Shown here piece after piece: positions 43,751-56,370 of a stretch of DNA of 64,000 bases (positions within the stretch are counted from its first letter, which is position 1; every line of letters starts with the position of its first letter). Source of the DNA: Botryosphaeria dothidea (lineage: Eukaryota; Ascomycota; Dothideomycetes; Botryosphaeriales; Botryosphaeriaceae); contig WWBZ02000051.1 in assembly GCA_011503125.2 (NCBI GenBank), positions 3,596,001 through 3,660,000 of the forward strand, in the 5' to 3' direction. The notes under the pieces were generated by a model. It saw nothing but the letters and a program-made list of their open reading frames with translations. It was not told the origin of the DNA and did no database searches. A program made the position numbers and the translations under genes.

Positions 43751-46392
43751 ACAAATGTATGGAGATGGTGGACGAAAAAGAGCCACATTGCCCATACTAA
43801 AATGAAACAAACAGCATCAATAGAGGCTCTTGCTCGATGCTCATCCAGATACTCTTCCGTGAATATGGACATGAAACATTTCTGGGAACCAAACCATAAT
43901 CCTTCTTCTCGTAGTCTTTGCCCTTTGATCGATGACCTCACAAACGTCATTGGTCTACTGTATAGCTTATCCGCCAACATGATATGATTTGCAAACCCAT
44001 GATGCAACAGGCGTGAGAATCAGCGACTCAGACTCCCGGATCAGGGTCCAATGGCTGGCTCATCAATGCTTAAATCGACGTCCGGACACAAGCTACAGCA
44101 TCAGCAAAGCCATGTGGCCCGCTGTGCAGATCCCATGATCTCCACTAAAAGGCAGCCACAGCATTCTTAAAGATCCCGTCGAGCGCCGAGTCAACACCAC
44201 AAAATCCGTCGGACGGGAATCTCACGATACCCGGACCCCAAGCCTATAAATACCACCCACACCGCCACGCTGCTCGCACTGCAGGCTCCGCCTCACGAAA
44301 GACCTGCGCCGCAAGCCTCACGCGCTACCCGCGGCACCCGTCGCTGCACGACAATGACATGCACGAACGCCGGCGTTCTGACCGGTCAGCGCCGCACGCC
44401 TGCAGCCGCATCCCTGCCTCCTCAACCATTCCTGCGCGCCAGGCCGCACCTCCCGGCGGCCACGCGCGTCCTTCTCGAAGCAAGGCCGACGCGCGCACGC
44501 GCCATTCCCGCCTTCTCGAAGACGTCCGGAAGATTCCATTTTCCTCGGCGGAGACCGGGTTGCGTTGGGGACGGGGTGTGGGTACCGCTGCCGGATGGTT
44601 TTGGCGGTGAGCAAGCGCATTGCATGCATGCAGGTGTGGGGCGGGCCGCTTTCGCTCGTTGTTTGGCTGCTGGGAACACGCGCGCGTGGTTCGTTGCAGT
44701 GCAGCGTGCCTTGTCCTTGCTCTTGCGTGCGGGTGCGATCCTGGTCGCGCAGGACGGCCACGTTGGCAAGGTTGTGGCAGGGGGGAGGGCAGTAGTGCGG
44801 CTGCGGCGGGGTTGAGTCATGGTTGCGTCGTGAGTGTCTTTTTGGGCAATGTTCTGGAAGGAAGAAGGGAAGAGGAGACGGGTTTGGGGAGGAAGGAGCA
44901 TTGTGCTGGAGTGTGGAGGTCGGAAGAAAGCGAAGTGGGAAATGGGGGGACACGGTGGCAGGGAAATGCTTGCTTAGGCTGGGCCTTGAATTGACGTCGT
45001 GTTCCCGGAGGATGGTGTTGAGGATGACGGCTTCAAGAACGCCAGTCGCAATCCTGAGGATATCATCTTGTCAAACGAAGGAGCACAGAAAATTGATGAT
45101 GCTAGTTGATCACTGTGTGCTTGGATTTTGTGATGTGCGATTGTACGAAGGCAGGAACGCCTCATCAACGAGGATTGGAAAGCCATGACAGCAAGACGCG
45201 CTGAGAAATTATTGCATAGACGGTTCCTCCGGTCCTTTCAACTCCCCTCCTTCCATGAAATCTTGAAACCCGGTGACTTCCAAATTTTTCACGGTGTGCC
45301 ATCACATCTCTGCTTCCGAGATGCTCCGATGCCACGTCAAAGACCAACAAGAGACATCTGAAACACGAGAAAAGTGGCAGATCCCTCGGACTCCAAAACA
45401 CCAGGGTACTCGAAACGCGAAACAAGCACTGGATGACGATACACCTACAATCCACCGATCTGCACCCCTTAGCGGCACGGCAAAAGGAAAAAAGGATCAA
45501 TTTTTGAGTCACATCTCGCAACTCACCACCATGCAGCAATGCCTTCCGCGTCTCACGATTGCTACCCAAAAGCTACGTCACGACCCCAGATATTTGCCCC
45601 GGTCTGCAGCCTTACAGAGATGAAAGCTCTTTCCGCCCCGTACTTTGCGGTGTGCACGTCTGCATGCCCGCATCCATGAAGGAATCCTCGCGCGCTGAAA
45701 CATGAGAAACCATTGCGCTGTTGGTGTTGAAGTGCATCTGCAGCAGCTCACGATAGCCGCCACGAGGACGGCCGACCGGTCAAGCACGCTAAACCGCCGC
45801 CTCATTCTGTGTACCATGATCACGCATCCTTCCCAATCGCACATGCAGCATGCAGCAAGCCGGCACACGTTTATTTTTTTTTTCCTTTTTCCGCACGCAT
45901 GCGCACGACGTCATGTCCCCATCTATCCATCCATGCACGCAAAAGACGGGACACGTGGTGCACACGCGCCTTCTAGAAAACGTGCCGAAGGGTGGTCGCT
46001 ACTCTTCGGCCGGCAGGCAGCGGGAAACGGGAAGCAAAAGCCCATGACACAGCGCGCCCCAACATGCGAGCGGGCGCCTGTAAGGAAAAAAAAAAAAAAA
46101 CACAGACCAACAGCAATTCCCCACCGAAATGCTCTCTCTCGTGTCAGTGCTGCTGGAAGAAAGCCCACACCCCACCACGCCCTATACCCGATCCGGCAAC
46201 ACACAAATACTCACATCGACGGCGTGGCCAAACGCGCGGCACGGATGCAATAGAGACAGACAAAAAAAGCATACACCATCTCCTCGCCACCTCCCTATAC
46301 ATGCATCCGCGCGTAGAGCGGCTGCCGCCCAGCGGCTCGACCGCGGCCCCCTCCGCCCGCGCTCTGGCCGCCGTTCCGTCCGCCCATCCGAG

Positions 46393-46394
<2 letters not shown>

Positions 46395-46424
<30 letters not shown>
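46395..46424. repeat. Microsatellite (GT)15
   Basis: Perfect dinucleotide run. Confidence 0.95.
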
Positions 46425-46427
<3 letters not shown>

Positions 46428-46865
46428 CACCAGCGGGGTGGGGTGTGGGCAGGACATAACGCACGGAGTGGGGGCGGCCCCCCCGAAGCAGGGACCGCGT
46501 ACGACAGAACGACGGCGGCCTGCGCGCGCTCATTGGCCCGACGCGCTTGTCACACTTACCGCGGTGGGTTAGAGCGCATACGCGGGCAGGGGTGCGGCTG
46601 CGTTATCTTATCCGACGACACGAGGATGGCTGGCGAACGTTGCCAGGGTGTTGCGGGCGCCCGGGTGGGGTCGGAGAGGAGGGAGGAACGAGCGGAAAAA
46701 GAGGCGAGCGGCGAGGGATGTGGGTTAGGCGCCCGCAGGAGGGATATGCACGAGAAGGGCCGACTGGGTGCGGAGAACGGAGAGGGGAGGGAAACGCTGT
46801 TGTGTGATGATGGGAGGATGATGGGGGGGGGGCCAAGTGGTGGTGGATGGCTGTTGGGCAGAGAC

Positions 46866-46886
46866 AGAGAGAGAGAGAGAGAGAGA
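46866..46886. repeat. Microsatellite (AG)10
   Basis: Perfect dinucleotide run. Confidence 0.95.
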
Positions 46887-48662
46887 CATCTCGGTACATA
46901 GATGCGTACCGAAAGGGCTGCTGTCCAAAGCAAGCGCGCGCTGAGCGGTCTCTTGTCTCAGATCATGGCAAGGCGAGCAGGGTCACCCCGACGAGCGAAG
47001 CCGAAACAGAGCAGCCAGGGATTGTTGGCGTCCGAGGTGCAGCGGAGCAGAGTGTTTCGTCTTGTTTAGCCGCTCCGACGACGAGCGGACGAATGCTGCC
47101 AAGGGAAATCAGATAACGCCCCGTTCTGAGCGGAGGTCGTCAGATAGGATTCCTTCCCCCGGCTTCGGGGAATTGTTTTTTGAGCAATAGCGCTGCGCTG
47201 CACGCCATTGGCGCCCCCGAGGCCATCATCCCTTAGCAAACTTCCGTGCATGGCGGGACGGGCTTGTATGTACAACGTCTCTTTGGGGCAGGTGAGCGCT
47301 GATTCTGTCACATTTTGCTTCTATCTTGCCCTTACCCAACCGTCGATACGTCTCAATTGTCGCGTGTGTATGCCAATCCTCCTTTGCATCCTCCGCACGT
47401 GTCCACTCGATCACGTACACTTCAATCTGCAAGCTGGCCTGCGTCATTTCCATCGCAGGCGCCCCTCCCTTCCAACCCCATAAAACACCCCACCCTTGCG
47501 TGGACCCTTGGCCAGCGCGTGCTGCCAGGCAGATCCTTCGCTTCACTTCTTGTTGCTGTCCTTGTTCGCTTTCGCTTGTTGCGGCAACGAATGGTGGTCC
47601 ACTCCAGGCTAAGCCTTTCCGCCGCTTTGGGAGCGTGTGGCCGTTTTGTTGACCGGTGATGCAACCTTCGTCCCAAGGCCGTGGGAGTTGGAAGTGGGCT
47701 CTGTGCGGATTGCGAAGAAATTTGCGTGGCCCCTCTTTCTATCGAATAACCACGACTACGGTTCGTTGTTGCGGCGCGATGATGGCGTTCGCGGTGGGGA
47801 CCGCCGTGGTGTGATGGGCAGACGAGTTTGAGAACCCCGAGGTTCCGAATTGTAGCAATGTGTCAAGACGGCTCTGTACACGAACGATCATGGTGCGATA
47901 TTCGGAGAGAAAGTTTATGTGTCGTGTGCGCTTCTGGGTATCTCCCCCCGCTGAACGATGAATTCGTGTTTGCGCCGTGGAACTCCTTCTTCTCTCGCAG
48001 AAAGCAGAAGACCAACAAGCAATAAGCTATGGAATTACGCCAATGACTCCTTCTCCTGGTATGCGTCCGGAAAAGCAACGCTTGCCATGCAGAATTCAAA
48101 ACAAAACAGAGAACAAAATGCTGGAAACAAAGAAAACGGAACGCTGGAAGAGGAAACAAAGATGCAAAACCAACGCTGAACAATGCAAATGCAAGCCAAA
48201 ACAATGCAGGCCGACCCAATGTGAGACAAAGCAAAAACGCAGAAACACCAGAGACCTTTGTGAAGCGAGAGTCGCCCTCCCAAAACCCCATTTCCCATCC
48301 AGCAAATGGAACAACAAGGAAAACACAAACGCATGCCGCCGTAACTCGTGCGCTCATTACATATCATCCCTCCGCAGTACAGGTCTTACTTTGGAAAACA
48401 AGAAAATAGAAGCAGAAGGGTCTCGAGATCGGGTGTCGGAAGTCGAGGTTCAGTAGGAGATCGAAAGGTGAGGAGGCAGTTGGTGGCGGAGAATGGAGAA
48501 TGGAGAAATCAGGTGATGCAGCGCCTCTGCAGCTGCTCGAGTCGTGAGGAGTCGTGTGTGTGGTCGTTCGTTCGTAGAGAAGCTCGATGGACTCGGTGGC
48601 AAAAAGTCAACATCGTCGGGGCTTCCCGGTCGTAGAATCGTCAATGGTCCTTGGAAGGACAT

Positions 48663-48717
48663 TTCGTTCGTTCGTTCGTTCGTTCGTTCGTTCGGCGTCT
48701 TTTTTTTTTTTTTTTTT
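48663..48717. repeat. Microsatellite (TTCG)8 followed by T18
   Basis: Eight tetranucleotide copies at 48663..48694, a five-base spacer, then a T18 run at 48700..48717. Confidence 0.95.
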
Positions 48718-51700
48718 GCATCCGCCTCCTTCCGCCGATGATTCTTGATGCGGTCGTCTAGACCGGCTCAGGGTCTCGTTGGAGCAGTGGCAGGATCCCA
48801 GCAACGGGGCGGTCCGTCGGAAGCCGCGGAGATGCGGGCAGCTGAGAGCTTGGCTATCTGGGAGCGTGGTTGCGCGGGGGCTTGGGAGTGCCCGTCGTGT
48901 CGTAGCCACCACGGCCCATGTCGGCCATGGTTGCGATGACAGGATTCCTGCAGCGGCTGGAGTTCATTGTCTGGCCTCAGTCAGCGGGACGGACGGGCGG
49001 CGGGGGAGCTGTGGCGGACGTACGGGGTGATATCAAGGGGGCGGTGAAGGAACGGCAGAACAGCAGAAAGGACCGTAGGAAAGCAAGAATTGAGAACTGT
49101 AACGAGACGATGCGGAGCACGGAAGGCGAATGTCGATGTCGAGCTGGACCGAGAGGCGACTTCGCCCACAATAAAGAAGACGGCACGACGGGCTGATGTG
49201 CAGCGGGCGGGCCATGGAAAAAGTCGGTATGTCGAATAGGTGGAGCTGTTGATTATTTCACCGTGCGATCTGCGCTCAGACGTCCAATGGACCCATGATC
49301 CGCCAACCACGCCGAGTCATGGCCGGCGGCAGCAAGCGCTGGTGCGCGATGCACGGCGGGAAGGGCTGCGCGCCGGGCCAGGGCGTTCAGTCATCGTCAG
49401 AGCCAGCGAGCGCTGCGACACACCGACGAGGGGGGCGTCTGACCGGCGGCCGCCCTGGCAGGGCTCGCAGGCTGTGGCAGTGGTGTTGCGGGGTGCTGCT
49501 GCTGGGATGGGCTGCCTGGTGCGCAGGGGCCATACGTTCTGCACATGACTGACATCCCTAGGCCTCTTTTGCAGCCGCCGTGGTCCCTGCGCCTGCGAGT
49601 GCTCTGCTGGCAGCGCGCCGACAGGGCTGTGAAAAGTCTGCGCGTAGGGCATGTGCTGGCAGGTGCTCGGCTGCCGTGGCAGCTGCGCCTCGCAGGCCTC
49701 CGTGGCCAACGCATCAGTAGCCTGTGTGCCAGAGCTGAACATGCGGCCCGGGCCGCTCGCCATACGGGGCGGCACGCGCGCGAGCCGCCAACTTCGCCGG
49801 GCGGCCGCCGGCCCACGATGCCAGCGCGTCCGAGCAGAGTTTTCGCCGCGGGTGAGGCGAGTGTGTGATAGCTCTCATTTCGCCGTCGCTGGCCCGCAGG
49901 GCTGAACCGAGCCGGCGCGCATCTGGGAGTCCGTGTTAGCAACGTAGCAGCCGCTCGCCAAGCTCCCGCTCTCGCGCACCTACGGCTGCACTCGGTCAGA
50001 CGACCGGATGACACGGACGATGGCCTGGGAGTCGATGATGGAGTTGAGTGCTGAGGCGCGCTTGCCGACGTAATCTTCCTTTTAAGTCCAAGCCGCGAGG
50101 ACCCCAGCCGCGCCCCTGCACCCTCAAGCGAGCCAAGGATGATGTGGCGAAACCGCCCGCCCGGCTCTGGGACTGAGCCTCCAACGTCAGCCGCACACGT
50201 TCGGGGGCCATTGTTACACAGCATTCGTGTCTGCACGTCGACGGTCCGTCGTCGATGATGTCGTCTGCGCGTGTACGTGTCGAAGCTCCGAGGCTCCTGG
50301 GAAGAGGGGGAGGGGCGCGCGCCCACGTGTTGCGGCTCTCAGTTCGCGTCGGCGGCCGGAACTGGCTGGCGAAACCTTGGTTCATAGAGTAACCCCGCGC
50401 CATGTCCATGCATGAAAGCCAGGCATGTGTCGAGATCAGCTTGTGACTGGCCAACGAGGAGTGTTCCTGCAGTGATGGGTATCAGCTGGCCTGCGGACGG
50501 GAAGGTTTGGCGGGAAGGGTGTTGGGCGAGGGCGAGACACTTGCCTTTATGTTTGCACCACCACATCCTCAGGACAGCATCGAGTCATGTTTTCACTGTT
50601 TCCATCAGGACTAACACTCGCCGTGGCAGATGACCGGAGTTCGAGAACGTCGCAGAGCGTGGCGGCGCGAGGGTCGGGCCGCAAAACCTGGCGATCCCCA
50701 TGACCAGATGACAAGCCGAAGGGCGGCGTGGGATGTTTCCAGGTCGCCGCCGATACGTCCTTGCCGCGTGCCGCCGGCCGCCGGAGCGGTTGCGTGCGTG
50801 TGCCGTGGGTGTTGGGTGTGCTCGCTCGCCTGCGGCCGCCGTCGGGCCTCGTTAAACTTTGGTCGTCTCTTTCGCGAAATTGCCGAGCGTGGACGGCCAC
50901 CGTCTTATGAAGCACTGCGCCCTCAGCAGCGGTGGAAGCTGACCTTCAGAATGCTGCCAGGAAGGGTCACGCGGAGTCCGAATGGCGTTAGGCGCCGGTG
51001 TCGTCTGCGAGATTGCTGCGGAGATCAGACTTCACAACACCCATTCCGACCCCACCACGACACGTCTTGATGTTGCGGTGAACACCATCCGATGCTTCCC
51101 GCCGCGAGAGAGGCCCCGCGAAGAGCAGCTGCGGGAGCGGTTGCGCGGCAGTTGCGGTCAGCGACCGAGTTGCGGTGTCGACGCCGTCTCTGGGCCGCTC
51201 TTGAGGAAGGTCGCGACGCCGACGATCTCGCGCCGGCTGCGGCTATTGTTAGTACGGGAGGCAGCAAAAGAAACCAAGATGGTGGTGACACTTTACCACA
51301 TGCGACCCTTCCTGACGGCAGGCGCCGTTCGTCCCGACTCCACGGGCTTCCGCCACAGCCACCATTCCGGCTTTCTGGCCGGCTAAGCTAGGCAGGCATC
51401 CGCAAGCTCGTTTCCGGTGTTCGTCATCGACCGAGGGCTATGCTGAGGTGCCGCTTTGGCGGTGCGGAGCCGGCGGCTCGTCGTTCTGAGCTCAGCTCTT
51501 GCGGAGGCAGAGAAGTCAGCAGGTAGGGGCGCTGGAAGAAGCCAAGATCATCAGATCCGCCGGATATAGGCAGCGTGGTGCGTCCCGACCGGAGGGACCA
51601 AGTCCGTCTCATCGTCGAGCATGGCCCGGCATCCAACATCCATGGCGGGGGAGGCCTGAGAAGTCGTCGGCATCAGGGCGGCGCGCCGGGGAGGCAGGCG

Positions 51701-53391
51701 TTGAAGTAGTGACAGAAACAGAGCCTCTGGGCCCGCAGGCAGCAGTGAAAATGTTGACCGGTGCGGCTCTGTTTCGTGTAAGCAGAGACGCAGGGTCGCT
51801 TACGTCTTGTGTAACTGTGATGAGCTGTGGCCGAGAGGCAGGAGCCCACCGGACCAGAGCAAAGGTAAGCCACTCGCACCCTGGCGCAGATCGCGTTCAT
51901 GCAACTTCGAAACACCCATCCGTGGGAGCCATCTCCGTCGCCCATTCTAGACCCCCGACGATCCTCCCAAGGCCGCCCGTCAAGTTGCCCCGTTTCATCG
52001 GCCTCGTCGCCGTTCGGCGCCCAAATGGCCCTCCAGCCCGTCCATCCCGCTCGCTGCCCGAGCCGAACCCCCCTGCGTTCTCAGCTCGTTGCCGGCGCCG
52101 CCCTGTGCTCGACCTCGCCACTCTTATTCCCGCCCAATCATCAACCGTGCATGCGTCATCCTCGCTAGCGTCGTGTCTATTTCCACCTCATCTCGTCCCC
52201 ACACAGCCTTCTCTCTTGGTCGCCATGCAGATTTTCTACGCCCGATTACTGAGCAGAAAGCGTTGGCAGACGTACGCGTGTATCTTGGCCATGCATGCAT
52301 CTTTCGACTGAGCAGCCATACTCTCGGGAGGAGGTGCCATTTCGGATGGGGAGTGCATATCAGAACATTCATGTAGTAAGGTCTCCGCGAGGGTATGCGC
52401 TCCCCTTACTACCTGGCCTGCAAGAGACTAGCCATTCAAAGGTCTCCACAGACAGGTTCTAGGTCTCTGTGCCTTTATTTCCCAGATGCGCTCAAAGTTC
52501 GCAGCTCATTTGTTCACAGACCTTTTCTCTGGGACTTCCCAAGTCAGAGCTTCATCCCTTCCAACAAACGTCTTTCGCTGACCCTCCTCCATTCAAGATC
52601 AACCCCCCGTTTGAACATACTTCCCTGAAGTGCATTGCCTGCTCCTGCGACATCAACGCCTTGTTTTGTATCTCTACCGGTTACCCAGCGCGGCCAGACC
52701 CATGTCGCCATCCAACTGCTCGTCCTCCCATTCGACCCTTCGCATCAATCACAAGAAAGCACAAAATATACGGCAGTCGTAGAATCCAGCCTCGACGTAT
52801 AATCTGTGCCTTTGAGCGAATGGCTGGTTATCAATGTCGAGCTGTGGAAAGAATTGTTCTTCGCGATGAAGCGGTGGCCCTGTTGGTGGCACGAGCTCAG
52901 GTCCATATCAGTGATCTGGAGCACGTCGTCCTTGTATTTGTTCTTAGTGGAAGCCCACTAGCTAGCGGGAGGACGCTCTTTAGAAATGACACGGGAGATG
53001 GAAAGTAGCTCATTTGCGTGGCGGCACAGGCGATTGAAGCGCGAATGCTCCTTTGAGAACAGAATATTGGATCACAGTTTTCCTCCAAATAAACCGCATT
53101 TCGTGCGTCTGTCACGCTGCATGGATCACATTCAAGTGAAATGTCAAATCACTGTAGTGATTCACGATTTTGTTCTGATACAAGGCAACTGCTCCCTATG
53201 CCAAGTTATTCCAGGAGCTCTCTCCATCTCAGGGGCCCTGCAGATCCGCCTTGAGGTATCCATCCGAGATGCTTTCACACGCGGGTTTTCAAGGATATTC
53301 AGTTGCCAAATGAAAAATATCGTTTGATCCCGAACTGCTGTGTGATCCAGGCTATGAATGTGGCGGAGCGCCCATATCCATGGTAATTCCT

Positions 53392-54435
53392 TTAGAATGG
53401 AATTTCCTGCGCGATCCGCATCGCGACAAGTGAATGCTCGACCATCTTTTGAAGGTAGTACTGTATAACTGGGCCCGACAAAACCAGCCGACGAGGGGGG
53501 TGTGGCTGCCAGAACGTATCCCGCAATAGCAACCCAAGCTCATTGATTAATTTTCCGATCAATCCAGGGGTCAGGAGCGCGAAGACTGGATTGTATCTCT
53601 CAAACACTCTCGCGAGCGCCTGAACCGCTGGCCCCAAAATCAAAAAGTCCGAGAACTGCTGTCGTGCTTGCCACTCGGGCAGGAGACGATACACCATGTT
53701 GTTCAGACGTTGCGACAGCATGAGGGCGCCGTGCACTTTACCGATGACAGATTCCTGCACTGGCTCGATCTTGACCTGCGGCGTACCCTCCGAGATATCT
53801 TTCCAACGCAAGTATATCCTGTTGTGGAATTCGAACAAGTCCTCTGACATGGCGTAAAGAGACCAGTACGAACCTCTGACGGGGGGCGCTCCATCAGTAA
53901 GTATCCTCCTGCGTGTGTTCTTCGGCGGGGTAGGGAGATCCTTTTCCTTGACCCATTGACCTTCGATGCCTTTGATGAATTTCGCGACGGGACCGAATGG
54001 AGCTCGACATCCTAGAACTGGGCAGGGGCATTGGTAGGGATTGTTCTGGAAGAATTTGCTCGTGTTTCCGGAATGCTCTCGCCAGTGCAGCTCGAACTTC
54101 TTGAGGGAATGAGCAATATCATTAAAGACACAAACCTCGCCGAACACGTGACCGCAGCGAACCATGACGGGATAGTGGACATGGTCGGCGAAGCTCTCCT
54201 GGCAAATGCCGCATTTGGCCTGCGAGAGTTCGTCGGTCGGAATAACTGGAACGCAGACATTACCGCGCAACGGAGCGTAGAAGTTGCTCTGGAGGAGCTT
54301 CAGGGTCAAGCCCATGTCAATGCCCTTCCAGCTGTACTTGGAGCTGTCTTCAAGAGGCGCGGCGTCAACATTGAAAAGGCGGCGATCTGGAAGAAGTTGC
54401 TCGATCACAGCCTTGTCGAAGACCAGGGAGTTCAT
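53392..54435 (-). CDS. RING-like zinc-finger protein
   Basis: The start at 54435 (MNSLVFDKAVIEQLLPDRRL) gives 347 aa. Residues from about 75 carry CGICQESF, then VRCGHVFGEVCVF and later CPCPVLGC, a Cys/His series as in RING-type fingers with a long insertion before the last pair. The remaining 200 residues are helical, with no membrane segment or signal peptide. Fungal proteins with a single degenerate RING followed by an unknown helical domain are common; ubiquitin-ligase activity is plausible but unproven. No intron is needed. Confidence 0.75.
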   Translation of the reverse strand: MNSLVFDKAVIEQLLPDRRLFNVDAAPLEDSSKYSWKGIDMGLTLKLLQSNFYAPLRGNVCVPVIPTDELSQAKCGICQESFADHVHYPVMVRCGHVFGEVCVFNDIAHSLKKFELHWREHSGNTSKFFQNNPYQCPCPVLGCRAPFGPVAKFIKGIEGQWVKEKDLPTPPKNTRRRILTDGAPPVRGSYWSLYAMSEDLFEFHNRIYLRWKDISEGTPQVKIEPVQESVIGKVHGALMLSQRLNNMVYRLLPEWQARQQFSDFLILGPAVQALARVFERYNPVFALLTPGLIGKLINELGLLLRDTFWQPHPPRRLVLSGPVIQYYLQKMVEHSLVAMRIAQEIPF

Positions 54436-54882
54436 CGAAGCGATATGTAACGATAGAAAAATGCTGGAAATGCCGCTGTGCAAGATATTCTGTTGCAGGA
54501 TGCGTTATATCCGATGTTCGAGGGTACGACGACTGGTGACGGATGGAAGACGGGCGTCAAAGTAAAGGGCAGGAAGGCGCAAGTACTAGCAGGCACGACT
54601 CTCCCCCAACGCGGTAGGAGCGTCACCCCATGACATCATGCGGAGCCCAGCATACACTATGCAAGCCGTTCAGATGCCTGTTCAACATCTAAGCAGACCA
54701 GTCGCGTGCTGACATTCACGGTCGCCACTCACAGGTCAAACACTGCAAAATCCTTCAAACCATGTCGGTACAATCAAGAATCAATTCTAGCTCAAACTAA
54801 TCAGTCAAAAGAGTCCAGCTCCTCTTTCCACCCGCGCCCTGAAGTCCGCAGCCGGCCGGCCAGCTGGCTCAGTGCCTCGCAC

Positions 54883-55560
54883 TTACGCCGATGCACACCT
54901 CTTCCCCTCAATCAGCCACTTGCGCGGCGGCTTCCCCTTGTGCGAATGCATTGCATGGATATCCGCCATCTCCTGGCTCTCGAACTTCCGCTCGCAGCCC
55001 CACTCCTCCCTGGCCGGGCACGTAACACTTAGCCCGGAGTGCATCTTGTCCACATGCTTCTTCGCGCCGTCCGGGCTGCGAAACATCATCACACACCCGG
55101 CCTCCCGCGCTCTCGGACACGCAAAGGACTCCTTCGCCACATGCGCGCTCCTGACGTGCTTCTTCACGAACCCGGGCGCCAGAAACACCTCCTCGCACTC
55201 CCTCTTGGGGCACGCGTAGATCTCGTCGGGATGCACCGCGCGCAGGTGCGCGCGCACGTCGGCCGCGTCCGCGCAGCGCCGCGGGCACTCGCGCCACTTG
55301 GCCATCGGGCAGGGCAGCGGAAGCGCCGCGTGCGGGAACCACTCGTGGTGGTCGTCCAGGTCGGCCTGTGAGTAGCAGCGCGCGGTGCAGTCGGCCGCCT
55401 CTGCGAACTTGCACGGCAGGCCTTCGTGCATCGATATGGCGTGGTGGCGCGCGTGCTTTGCTGCGGTGAACGTCAGCGGGCAGGATTCTTCGGCGGCGAG
55501 GGGGCAGGGGTGGGTGCGAGGCGTGAAAGCCGTGACTGGGGGAACGTAGGGGGAAGACAT
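54883..55560 (-). CDS. C2H2-type zinc-finger protein
   Basis: The Met at 55560 (MSSPYVPPVTAFTPRTHPCP) is chosen over one 20 codons upstream because the leader is low-complexity. The 225-aa protein is nearly all tandem C2H2-like fingers with irregular spacing, about six to seven units, for example CPLTFTAAKHARHHAISMH, CPRRCADAADVRAHLRAVH, CEEVFLAPGFVKKHVRSAH and CVMMFRSPDGAKKHVDKMH. Many units have the form C-x4-5-C...H-x3-4-H. Such arrays bind DNA or RNA. There is no obvious activation domain. The C-terminus is basic (HKGKPPRKW). Confidence 0.85.
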   Translation of the reverse strand: MSSPYVPPVTAFTPRTHPCPLAAEESCPLTFTAAKHARHHAISMHEGLPCKFAEAADCTARCYSQADLDDHHEWFPHAALPLPCPMAKWRECPRRCADAADVRAHLRAVHPDEIYACPKRECEEVFLAPGFVKKHVRSAHVAKESFACPRAREAGCVMMFRSPDGAKKHVDKMHSGLSVTCPAREEWGCERKFESQEMADIHAMHSHKGKPPRKWLIEGKRCASA

Positions 55561-55842
55561 CTTGGTGTCTTGTATGTTGGGAGTAATCAGGGACGGGTAG
55601 TTGGAATTCGTGGGGTGCAATGATATCTTTCCAAGGTGGTCGGAACCAGTGTAGAAATTACTGCTTTGAGAGTGTTAGAGGGTGCTGTTGGATGTCAGGT
55701 CAGAGACACATGAAGGTCACTTTCTTATAACATTGGACGAATGAAAACAATGGCATTGTGATAGTTCGCAGACAATGTGGTGTCTGGCCAAAATCGCGAT
55801 GCTGCATTGAAAGCAGCATTGTTCAACAGCGCCTGCCATTGT

Positions 55843-56370
55843 TCAAGCTTGCTTGAACGGATCCTCAACAGCCTTCTCCCTCTCCTCCTTACCCTCGTCC
55901 TCAACCTTGACGACCGGAGCGGCCGCACTGTCCAGCTCCTCCTCCACCTCCACCTTCTCCTCCATCGCCCGCACAGCTCCGCCGCCCTCCTCCTCCTCGA
56001 CCGCCACACCCGCCGCCTTCGACGGGGCAATCCCCATCAGCTCCTCCCACTCCCGCAGCCTCTCATTCTCGCTCCTGCCCTCCAGCTTCCGCTCCATCTC
56101 CCGGCGCGACCAGCCCTTGCCCTTGCGCCGCGACCCGCTGCTGTCCGTGCAGCCCTGCTCGTGCTTCTCGCGCTTCTGCGCGCCGTACTCGGCCAGCCGC
56201 CACCGCATGCCGCAGCCGACGCGGCACGTCACCCACCGGGGCTCGCGGCTGATCTTCTTGGCGGCGGGCGTGGGCGAGGCGGCGTCGTCGTTGGCGGAGC
56301 GCTTGCGCTTCTTGGGAGCGGGCGGCGGGCTGGCGGCGGCGGCGGGCGGGGGCGGGGTTGCGGGCGCCAT
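55843..56370 (-). CDS. Hypothetical basic/acidic nuclear-type protein
   Basis: The start at 56370 (MAPATPPPPAAAASPPPAPK) gives 175 aa. After a Pro/Ala leader come the nuclear-localisation-like PKKRKRS, a short module PRWVTCRVGCGMRWRLAEYG ending in a Cys (HEQGC) that may bind zinc with the two preceding Cys, an Arg/Lys-rich helix (RRKGKGWSRREMERKL), and an acidic tail. The family is not recognised. The short Cys-containing module is the only likely folded part. Confidence 0.62.
   Translation of the reverse strand: MAPATPPPPAAAASPPPAPKKRKRSANDDAASPTPAAKKISREPRWVTCRVGCGMRWRLAEYGAQKREKHEQGCTDSSGSRRKGKGWSRREMERKLEGRSENERLREWEELMGIAPSKAAGVAVEEEEGGGAVRAMEEKVEVEEELDSAAAPVVKVEDEGKEEREKAVEDPFKQA

Larger units (their letters stand above)
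43609..53391. other. About 9.8 kb without supported genes, rich in simple repeats
   Basis: Many GC-rich open frames (up to 309 codons, for example minus-strand 49397..50326) overlap on both strands with Arg/Ala/Pro-skewed translations and no domains. I judge them to be chance frames. Microsatellites are concentrated here. A TATA-like CTATAAATA at about 44244 and purine-rich tracts at 48.1-48.3 kb are present. Long non-coding transcripts or a decayed accessory segment are possible. Confidence 0.45.

Noticed and set aside
42871..44007. 378-codon minus-strand open frame
   Set aside because: It lies over the two-exon plus-strand gene at 42652..43608, whose splice junction and composition are convincing; the antisense translation is skewed.
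49397..50326. 309-codon minus-strand open frame in the gene desert
   Set aside because: Arg/Ala/Ser/Pro-skewed throughout, no domain, and competing frames on the other strand. Long chance frames are expected at this GC content.
51499..52311. 270-codon plus-strand open frame
   Set aside because: Low-complexity composition, no domain and no start or splice context.
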